Source of the DNA: Channa striata
Taxonomy: Eukaryota > Chordata > Actinopteri > Anabantiformes > Channidae
Length of the DNA stretch: 64,000 bases
Direction of reading: 5' to 3'
NCBI GenBank assembly: GCA_033026295.1
Contig: CM065182.1
Coordinates: forward strand, 9,920,001-9,984,000
The notes under the pieces are model-generated. The model searched no databases. It had not been told where the DNA came from and worked only from the letters and a program-made list of their open reading frames with translations. A program made the translations under genes and the position numbers. Positions 48,401 to 57,136 of the stretch are shown here, piece by piece (position 1 is the first letter of the stretch; each line of letters opens with the position of its first letter).

Positions 48401-50715
48401 TGAAAGGATTTAGGGGAGGCTATTGTGATCAGCACGGTTAGAGTTGGAAAATAAAAGACTGTCAAGCAGAAAGTACTAAAGCTCACTTTCTCTTGGTTCA
48501 AAGCAGCTTTGTGATGTTAAACCAACCTACATTATTCAGATGGGCTGAAAAAGCACAAAGGTGGTTCGTTATAGCTTTTCTATAAATATTGTAAAAGACT
48601 TTTACAGTGACTAACAGGATTATTTGTGCACAGGGTCTATCTCGAGCTACGGAATTATTATGGATTTGCAAGTGGTCATTTTCTAATAGAATGAGCACTT
48701 TCACTAAGAGTTGGACAGCAATCAATCAGAAATGTTGATTTTGTACAGTTTCCTGCTGTCATGTTGAATTAATATGGATTAGCTGCTCTGTTCATCTGAA
48801 CACTGTTGTCAGTCAGTTGGCTCCTTCAGTATGGTTACCATTTAAAAAAACAAGATTTAATAAGCATTTTGTGTGTCCGACATCAGTAGACTGAAATTGC
48901 TTTGATATGTTCATTCGGCTTTGCAGTTCTGATTTAGTGCTCATGATGCTGTGTGACATGCATGATAATATAATTAATCAATCTCAGATAACTTAGCAAA
49001 CATGTCAGTGTGTCTGCTCTTCTGGTTTGGTGAATGAAGGAAATTGTCATTTTGATCATTTTCACATCATGCTTTGAAATGTATATGACTAATACAAGCT
49101 GACATCTGCTGTAAGGATTGTGTGTCACATTGTGTATATGAACATAAAAAATATATTCAGTTTTGTCCTTTTGATTACCTAGAAATATTGTGTCAATTTG
49201 GATTTGTACCTTCTCTGTGTGTGCACTTAAGTAACTATGTTACCGTCAACCTTCCGGTGCGAGCTGGATGCTATAATCAATGTAGGAGATTAGAGAAACC
49301 TGATTTCCCCAGGTAGATTTCTCCTGGAGAATTCATATTTCTATACACAGACCACCAGGTTTTGGACATTGAGCAATACAATCTTGTGTTCAAAAGTAAA
49401 ATGTGCGATTAACACTGCTAATAGCTTTCAAATCAGTTCATCTTAAATTCTATGATGGTAGAATCTGGGAGCCAAGCTTGCAAAATAATTCTGAAGTGGA
49501 AGAAAAACAGGCTTGCATTTTGGTTTACATGGAAACAGGTTCTCCCATGTTATATATACAAATACATGTTTGAACCATGCAAGTCTAGATTCCACAGACT
49601 TATTAGGCTTAACTTGTCTCTGCAGCCACGAGACTGGAATTCCTCTGCTGAGCTGGGCACAAATACTTTATACCTGGAGTTTCTTGCTTAATGTAAATGA
49701 CCTCGTTTTTCTTCTGATGCTGTAATCCAATATGAAAAGAAGCCAAAGTTAAATCAAACATTTTTCAGTTCAGTGTAAAGATAAGCCAGTTACATCATGT
49801 TGAAGCTCTCATTTTGTGTCAGTACATTCTGCTGTGTTGATGCAGCCAAACCTAAATTAGATGCATCTTAAAATAGTCTGTAGCCCATAGTTCTGCTGAC
49901 TGTTTTAAAGTTTAACATTAAACTTTTATTACCTACTACGGTTTTTTTAAACCAGCTGAGCAAAGCATGGATTAGATGAAGGTACAGCTGAACTTTAAAG
50001 TCATACGTGACTTGCCCATGGATACCTGATTGCGAGTGAGACACACCAATATTTCACTTCTGATTTCAGGGCAAATGTAAAGACCATATTAATGCAAAAT
50101 AGGACTTTTGTTTGAATATCTAGAGGACTGACCTATTAAAAAATAAATCACTTTTAATTTTAATTTAATAGTAAGTTGATATTTTGGATTGTAATCTAAT
50201 CATCTGAATAAATCTTTGTTCCAGTCTCTGTCTTGAAAACATGCTTCCATGTTAACCCACAAAGGACCACAATAAATATGCACATGCAGGCGTATCTGTG
50301 CCTTTATTTTTGGGAGCAGGTTTAAATTGCCTTAAGCCGCCTTGTCTTGTAATGTTTATTAGATCGTCAAATAAACCCAGTCACTCAATAAGGACAATTG
50401 GTGAACTGCAATAAAATAAATTAACAACTTTGCTCAAATCAACTGCGAGCTAATTGTGGTGGCCTCAGAAATCCCTCAGAGGTTGTTTCTAATTACAGTG
50501 ATCTACTCTTCTTTTTTCTCCTTAAACAAAAGAAGCAGGAATCATGTGGTTTTTATCACTTTCTGGAATCTTAATGCTTTTGTAAGTAGGGCTTTAAATC
50601 CAAAGCTGTTGGATATTGACTCCCCCCTCTAATCTGTTCTCTAATGAAACCAGGGCTTCTTTCAATAGATTCACCCAAAATATATGGGGGTTATGTTTTT
50701 TATCTTACTCCCAGC

Positions 50716-50716
<1 letters not shown>
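48401..50716. other. Unique non-coding DNA
   Basis: AT-rich sequence without recognised genes or repeats. Frames are below 80 codons. Confidence 0.45.

Positions 50717-50746
<30 letters not shown>
50717..50746 (+). repeat. (AC)15 microsatellite
   Basis: A perfect 30-bp AC repeat. Confidence 0.95.
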
Positions 50747-50748
<2 letters not shown>

Positions 50749-51752
50749 CATAATGTACAGTATCTACCAGCATCCATCAGGCTTTCTTGATGCAACTGCC
50801 TCTCGGCTGGGAAAATGTGTGACAGGCTCTGAAATGGTTTTGAGTGGTAAATTGAATTAGAGTAGGATGCAGAATATGCCAGAATGGCAGGTGTACAGCC
50901 GTCTCTGTGTGGACAACCTCGATTGGCAGCCTCTGTGACAGCCAGCGTTGCTCATTCTGGCTGCTGCTCCACACTAAGTGTCTACAGTCAACATCTCTGC
51001 GACTCGTGTATGAGATCAGCATGACCAAAAAATAAATTACTGGGCAGCCAGATACACAGTTCTAATTCTAATTGACTTTTCAAAAAGCTATAGTGATTAC
51101 CAGCCCAACACAAACACTAAAAGCGAGCTACGCAGTTAAAGAGTTAGCAGAAGTCTGTTAATTTCAGATAAAACTGAAGTATCAGGTCAGCTCAGCCACT
51201 GTGTCCAGTCAACAACTTTGCTGGCGGAGAACTAGCTGAGACTTATATAATTGGACTTTTTCAATTGTTTTGTATTGCAAATTAAAAATTAACAGTTGAC
51301 CACAGCCACTTAAATCTCCTTAGATTTTTCCTACGTTCATTTCAAAGACCTTGTTATGCAGCACTTGTTTTATCATTAACCTGGTTCCCAAGCTCTAAAA
51401 CTGTTGTTGCCATGGAGGCAAGTTAACGTCTTTGAACCAACCTATCAGAAATTTGTTGACAGTAGTTGTCAGCCTGTATCAGAGCTATGATATCAAGATG
51501 GAAAAGAAACTTGTACATTTTGCAGGAGAGTACTGATACCAAATAAAGAAGAAGGGACAAGTCGTTTTGCAGTGTTGTGCAGCTGCTCAAGTAAAAAGAA
51601 AATGCAAAAAAGTGAGCACAAGGTTAATGAATGTCACAGATCCCACGTGTTTTGGTACTGTGGTAAATGAATATAAGTAAAAACACAAGCTATTTAAACA
51701 CAGTTGACAATGGGTTTGAATGGATTTGGGCCACATGAACAGATAAAAAAAT
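50747..51752. other. Unique non-coding DNA
   Basis: Nothing recognised. The part 50780-51010 is moderate in GC and repeat-free. Confidence 0.45.
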
Positions 51753-51885
51753 ACAGTCCCAAACTGGCAATTTGTCCAGAGTGTCCCCCACTCAATGATA
51801 TAGGGTTGTCTCCGGCACCCACCTGACTCCTACAAGGATCAGCAGTTAAGATAATCAGCGGATAGATGGATGGATAAAACACAAT
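51753..51885 (+). repeat. Highly decayed SINE tail
   Basis: GTGTCCCCCACTCAATGATA, GGGTTGTCTCCGGCACCCACC, AAGGATCAGCAGTTAAGATAA and GCGGATAGATGGATGGAT follow the 3' order of the 9794/31656 family ('cacccaatgacagctgggatag-ctcc', 'ggataagcgg-', 'atggatgg'). The head is absent. Confidence 0.6.
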
Positions 51886-52478
51886 CAAGCCCCAGTTGTT
51901 GTTTCAAGTCAAGTTAAGGAACATCTTTGTCTTCTTCCTAAAGTAACTCACTAGAGATCGATTGCATCTAGACTTTACCCCCTTAGAAATGACGCCCCCC
52001 TAAGACCATTTAGACCATTCAGAGAGGGAACCTATCAACAAAGCTGATGTCGGTGTGGACATCAGTTACAACAATGTTTATTTGGGCTGACACCATTTGT
52101 GCTTGTGAATATCTTTATCTTGGATGATAAAAGATAGTGAGAATCAATGTGTGAGAGCTTTGTGAAGAAAAAACAGATGTGTGTTGTAAAGGCCAAGTCA
52201 GCTGTTTTGTGAATAAATCAGTGCGCTGTTATTTGGAATATTTCGTGCCTATTTTGCATTAGTTTGTATGAAGTTAAAGAGTTGATCTGCAGCAACTGTC
52301 ATGTATCTACTAGTTCACATGTGTTTGTTTTCATCAAAAAGCCTATAAGAATAACTTCATCAACTTCAATCATATTGTCAACAATTACTCTTTAGGTGCT
52401 AAAGTCAACATTGAACCTTCTGTGCTCACGTTGGGTTAGTTGTCAGCTTGCAACTTGGATTCGCTGATATTATAGACC
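51886..52478. other. Unique non-coding DNA
   Basis: No gene or repeat is recognised. Confidence 0.5.
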
Positions 52479-52570
52479 AGTGGTTCTCAATCCTCCTCTG
52501 CTTGTTTCCCAACCCTGCACTACCAACTCCTGATCACCTTGATCAGATGTGTTCAGAAGCTGGAAGATGC
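52479..52570. repeat. Fragment of a hAT-like 'gtggttctcaatcct' repeat
   Basis: ACCAGTGGTTCTCAATCCTC, CCAACCCTGC and GATCAGATGTGTTCAGAAGC imitate a widespread fish foldback repeat ('gtggttctcaatcctggtcc...ccctgc...cacctgattcaa'). It sits right next to the broken end of the Tc1 copy. Only part of one arm remains. Confidence 0.45.
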
Positions 52571-52639
52571 CAATACACTTTGTCTTTGCCCGCTCTATTT
52601 TCACCGGAGATGCTATCTTACAGCTTTTAATTGACTGAA

Positions 52640-53100
52640 AGTACCTGATGCAGGTAATTAAGTTAGTCCATTGTGCAGAAATTTTAATGCAGCAACTCAA
52701 AATGTTCCAGAGGTGTTCAGTTGGATTTAGGTCAGGCGAATGTGGGGTCCAGTCAGTGGTATCAGTTTCTTCATCCCCCAGGAACTGCCCCCACACTTTT
52801 TCCACATGGGGCCAGGCATTGTCAAGCACCAGGAGGAATCCAGGACACACTGCACCAGCGTAGGGTCTGAAAATGGGTTTAAGGATTTCATCCCGATACC
52901 TAATGGCATTTAGGGTGTCGTTGTCTAGCCTGTAAATCTCCATGGATATGCCTCCCCAGGCCCTCACTGACCCACCCACCAAACCGGTCGTGCTAAATGA
53001 TGTTATAGACAGTGTAACGTTCTCCACAGCTTCTCCATGCCCTTTCTTTAACCTGGTCCAGCGTTTAACCTGGTCTCATCTGTAAAAAAGCACAGGGCAC
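52640..53100 (-). pseudogene. Tc1 transposase, DDE catalytic segment
   Basis: The first catalytic Asp is visible in FTDETRLN (codon at 53078-53080), but in another frame from the rest. The frame opening at 53027 then carries WGGISM, LDNDTLNAIRYRDEIL, a VLDNAWPHV block with the second Asp, and SPDLNPTEHLWN with the catalytic Glu. Thirty-four residues separate that Asp from the Glu, the DD34E spacing of Tc1 elements. All three catalytic residues survive, but at least two frameshifts and the loss of the C-terminus inactivate it. After about 52650 the open frame runs into unrelated sequence. Confidence 0.85.
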
Positions 53101-53271
53101 CAGTGGTGGACCTGCCAATTCTGGTGTTCTATGGCAAATGCCAATTGAGCTTTACAGTGTTGTGCAGTGAGCACAGGGCCCACTAGAGGACGGCAGGCCC
53201 TCAGGCCAGCCTCGTGAAGTCTGTTTCTGATTGAATGGTCAGAGAAATTGACACCAGTGGCCTGCTGGGGG

Positions 53272-53565
53272 TCATTTCATAGGACTCTGGCAGTGCTCAT
53301 CCTGTTCCTCCTGGCACAAAGTATCCTGGTCCTGCTGATGAGTTAAGGACCTTCTACAGCCCTGACAAACTCTCCTAGAGTAAATGCCTGTCCCCTGGAA
53401 TGTCCTCCATGCTCTTGAGACTGTTCTGGGAGACACAGCAAACCTTCTGGCAATGGCATGTGATGTGCCATCCTGGAGAAGTTGTTGGACTGCCTGTGAA
53501 ACCTCTTTAGGGTCTAGGTATGACCTCATGCAACCAGTAATGACACTGACCCTAAACAAATTCAC
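53272..53565 (-). pseudogene. Tc1 transposase, N-terminal DNA-binding segment
   Basis: A 97-codon frame. From about residue 13 it matches the paired-type helix-turn-helix region of Tc1-like transposases: YLDPKEVSQAVQQLLQDGTS, then IARRFAVSPRTVSRAWR, then a second Arg-rich helical part with RRSLTHQQDQD. This region binds the terminal inverted repeats in intact elements. It lies in a different frame from the catalytic segment downstream, so the gene is broken. The first dozen residues of the open frame are probably not part of the original protein. Confidence 0.85.
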
Positions 53566-53797
53566 AAACTAGTGAAAAACATCCAAAAAAGATAAAAAGG
53601 GAAAAATGTCAGAGGCCTCCACCTGTTAAACCATTGCTGTTTTGGGGTTCATTTCACTGTTGCCCTTCTAGTGGACCTTTAGGTAATTTTATTAACACCA
53701 AACCAGCTGAAACCCATTAACAGTCCCATCTGCTACTTAACTGACCAGATCAATAGCCCCGAGGTTTAACTGACTTGATGCTATGCTCTGATTAAGA

Positions 53798-55429
53798 CTG
53801 TGTATTAATGACAGATTTCTTCAATCCTTACCGCGGGACCTTTCCATTTATAACAAATATTACAGCATATGCGCGTCCTTGTAGTCAGTGAACTGTGCAT
53901 GCACAACATTTGAGGTGGAATTACAAAGACTGTAATTTCAGAGTGTGGATTAATTCCCAAGGCTCTTGGTTTTCAGAATAACCAAACGTGTCACCTAGTG
54001 AAGTTGTGTGTCTGGCTGATGTGTTTTTAATATTTTTAGAGGTCTATGGCATCAACGAATGAGTGAATCCACGCTGCAGGCAGACAACTAACCAAATGTG
54101 AGTAGAGATGATTCATTGGTTGCTTAAACACCTTTGTGGTGATTGTGGACAATATGATTAATTTGAAAAATGACCAAAGTTATCCTTTAAGTTGGCCTGT
54201 AGGCCTAGAGGTAATTTAAATAAATGAAAATCACATCATTCATTTGTAGTTTGGAAAAGGGTAAAGGAGGAGCCATAATTCAACGCTGCCAAGATTCCCC
54301 ATACAATTGAAAACACAGGCTGCAGAACTGAAGTGTATTGATTGCAAATCTGAGAGTAGAAAAGTCAGAGATGGATCTAGTTTAAATGTCGGGTTTGACT
54401 TGTATCCAAGTTAAGGTACAAAATATTGAGCTGACTCCATGCAAGTGCCTTCAAGTGCATTCTGTTCTTTCTATAATTTTTTTGTGGAAATGTGGGATTT
54501 CTCCAAAAGTGGTTTACCTAAACAGTCACCAGAACAGCATTCACTTGCTTTACTCTCAGCACTTTAAAAAAGCAACAAAAAAATGTCAAATCACTCAAGC
54601 TGAGAAGTGCTCACATGTCTAATATTATTCCCATTCCTAACAACCCAAGACAAATCAGATTTCTGTAACATCATGAGAAGTACGGTTGAAGGATCAAGCA
54701 TATCCCATCAAGCCACGCTCATGGTGCGCTCTGTTGATCCGCCACAGTTTATATCACCATAGATCCTCAGCTAATTTCTCTCAGACCATCACATGACTGT
54801 GTTGGCTCATCGTCGTGGCCCAAGCAGACCCTCACCATATTGTATGAAGTAGGCTGCTATGCGTTGGGGGAATTCTCACAATCCGCTTACCAGAAGTCTG
54901 CAGCAGTTAAGTTCTCCTCAGCATGGAGCATATGCTGTCTTTTTTTCTCTGATACTGCAGTGCGAGAGCTACATCTGGCAGTGCAGTCATCTCAACAGCA
55001 ATTTGCCTTGCAATATGGTGTTCAAGGGCTGGTTAGGATCTTGTCTTATTATTATTTTCTCTGACATCCTCATTGTTATCTGGCCTCATTTTCATTTGGG
55101 TGCCAGTTTGGGAAATGTTAAAATGTCAGTCATGTAACAGGATAAAATATAAAAACTTCCTTTTGCTCTCTGTTCTGTTACAACACCAAGGGGCTGAAAG
55201 TGGAAGCTGAGACGTGTTTGGCTTTTTTTAATAATTGTTCAAAGCCATATACTTTTTGCACTTAATGCCAGGGGGTGCCACCAGGCAAATGTCAATGAGC
55301 TAATTAGCCTCACTTGAAGTGAAGATACAGATATCATCCCTCTTCAAAGAGCCACTGGACTCTGAAGACCTAACTGTTTAACTGCCCTCTTTAGGTCGTT
55401 CTGTCAGTTGGGTGTGAGGAGACATCATA
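53798..55429. other. Unique non-coding DNA
   Basis: No gene. The part 54690-54840 is moderate in GC and might be an unnamed old repeat. No ends or motifs support a call. Confidence 0.45.
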
Positions 55430-55437
55430 GTGGCCAC
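55430..55437. repeat. hAT target-site duplication, left copy
   Basis: GTGGCCAC, identical to 57129-57136. It fits the hAT preference nTnnnnAn. The 8-mer is its own reverse complement, so it could instead be an extension of the inverted repeat. Confidence 0.7.
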
Positions 55438-55873
55438 CAGGGCTTGACATTAACTTTTTTGGTCACCAGCCAATGTGGCTAGTTGTTTTGACTGTCCCTG
55501 ATGTGCCTGTTCACCTCACACAGAGCTGCTTTCTAACAAAACACACATGACCTACAATTTGTACTGTCCTTGAATGCACCTCACCTGCAAGACACAGCAG
55601 ATGTGCAGCCTTTGAGGTTTCTTTATAGTGAACCCTACGCACCAAAGGAGATTATCCAGTTAGAGTCCAGTTCCAACCAAAAAAAAGGGAATGTCCACTC
55701 CAGCTACTACTGCCTATGTAAGTTAATAACATAGTTATTGTGACAGGCCGATCTTAAGGTTTTGTAACAGGTTATATGTATCCTCACATATGTTCTCTTG
55801 CTCACATCTCTGTGTTTTGTGGAGGCACAAGGCAACAGGCCTCATGGTGGACCAATGAGCTCACACTGACTGT

Positions 55874-57026
55874 CTTTACATGCACTTAAGTAACCAGGTT
55901 CTACAAAAAACATGCTTCTCGAGTGATCGAGGAACAGTTTTTACATGTTTTTAAGCAACCTAGTCACTAGAAGTCCACGTATACATACAGCTGAAGAATA
56001 ACCGGATTGCTCTTTCACTTCTAATTTAGTTTGGAAGCCTGGCGCACAGATTTTAGCCGTATAGTGACAGATATAGCGGCTTTCTGACTTTTCTTTCTTT
56101 CTTTTGTGTGCATGTTACAGCAGAGTTCCAACGCAGAGGGAGAGAAGGAACAGACAGGAGAGAGACAGACACAATAGGAACTGTCTAAATGAAACAATCT
56201 CTGGGGAAACTTATTTAGAATCTGTTGGACTTTAGGCAGCCTTTGCTTTAAAAATGAGGCAGCATCACCCCATTAATGAATCAGCTTCATGTTCCTGTCT
56301 GCAGCCTTTTGTTACACACATTAGCTGTTGGAGGAAGCCGATTAGAAACCCAGTTATGGGTTTACATGGTACGGAAATCAGTGTCATAAATCCACACGGA
56401 GAGATGAAGTTTCCCTTATCCTCTATTCCGATTTCAGAAACCAGCTTTCCTGTTTACATGACGGTTAAGCTTTCCTGAGAAAGCTGACGGTCCACCTCTA
56501 AAATCTTCAATCTTCTTTTCGGTGGCGATTGTTTTGGCTTTCAGTCGGATCTTCACGGTGGAAACACCTCGGCCGTATGCTCCCTGTGTCTTCACCCGGT
56601 CCTAGGAATGTTTTCAAGTTCGGAAAATCTGCTTTTATTACCTCAATTCCTCGCTTTTTCCATTTCCAAAGTCTCACCATCGACTCATTGATGCCAAGCT
56701 TACGCGCAGCCACTCTATTGCCTCCTTCGACAGCCAGATCGATTGCCTTTACCTTAAAAGCTGCCTCATATGCCTTCCTTCGTGTCAAAAAATGACTGAT
56801 CTCAAGAATTTAGTGTGAGTGCGTTTGCTATAATTCGAACGGTTTCATTGGTTCATTGTGACCTGTTTGGTAATTTCATTGGTCTAATGTGAAGAGGCTA
56901 AATGTATTGTATGTAATGGTTCTCGCTTGTAAAAATCTCTACTTTAGCTGCATCATTGTTTAAGCCGCAGGATTCAACGTGTGTGAAAAAAGTCGGGAAA
57001 TTACAGGGCTGAAGTCCATGTAAATG
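55874..57026. mobile_element. Nested inverted-repeat element inside the hAT copy
   Basis: TTTACATGCACTTAAG (55875-55890) and the reverse complement of 57009-57024 (TTTACATGGACTTCAG) match at 14 of 16 positions. They are flanked by near-identical 10-mers, CACTGACTGT (55864-55873) and CACTAACTGT (57027-57036). The 8-mer TTTACATG also occurs at 55940, 56361 and 56453, far more often than chance in 1.15 kb. The element carries a pogo-type DNA-binding fragment. The family is unassigned because the duplication length (8-10 bp) does not fit pogo (TA). Confidence 0.5.
56480..56788 (-). pseudogene. Pogo/Tigger-type DNA-binding region, frameshifted
   Basis: The 93-codon frame 56507-56788 starts MTRRKAYEAAFKVKAIDL and continues NRVAARKLGINESMVRLW, which matches the brinker-like/pogo N-terminal helix-turn-helix (BrkDBD/CENP-B-N type). 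After residue 60, near 56598-56605, the family match moves to another frame. That frame reads GRGVST, IRLKAKTIAT and finally IEDFRGGPS (ending near 56482), the second CENP-B-type helix-turn-helix of pogo/Tigger transposases. One indel therefore separates the two halves. No DDE domain follows; sequence below 56480 is unrelated. It is a DNA-binding-domain relic. Confidence 0.7.
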
Positions 57027-57128
57027 CACTAACTGTGTGCAGGTATAGCTCGTGGGCTAGTGTGAGAGACTATGTTGGACCACTGCTATAATCCACCCAC
57101 ATTTGGCAGGTGTTAATGTCAAGCCCTG

Positions 57129-57136
57129 GTGGCCAC
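57129..57136. repeat. hAT target-site duplication, right copy
   Basis: GTGGCCAC, identical to 55430-55437. Confidence 0.7.

Larger units (their letters stand above)
52640..53797 (-). mobile_element. Truncated Tc1-like DNA transposon (DD34E)
   Basis: A minus-strand Tc1 copy with N-terminal DNA-binding and C-terminal catalytic segments in the expected order. Upstream of the transposase, the sequence to about 53797 (CTGACCAGATCAATAGCCCC, TTAACTGACTTGATGCTATG) matches the family's 5' flank, but no terminal inverted repeat is visible. At the other end homology to the transposase C-terminus fades near 52640-52670 and a different repeat begins, so the 3' end and its inverted repeat are lost. The element cannot move by itself. 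Confidence 0.85.
55438..57128. mobile_element. hAT-like element, 1.69 kb, with both ends
   Basis: Both ends carry the same perfect 17-bp terminal inverted repeat, CAGGGCTTGACATTAAC (55438-55454; reverse complement at 57112-57128). An identical 8-bp sequence flanks both ends. CAGGG termini plus an 8-bp duplication of nTnnnnAn form are typical of hAT elements. Subterminal sequences are related but imperfect (left CCAGCCAATGTGGCTAG, right inverted CCTGCCAAATGTGGG). No hAT transposase is encoded, so it is non-autonomous. Most of its interior is a second, nested inverted-repeat element. Confidence 0.8.

Noticed and set aside
52470..53027. A complete 185-residue Tc1 transposase domain
   Set aside because: Only the first two thirds match Tc1. 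The end of the frame runs into another repeat, and upstream parts are in other frames.
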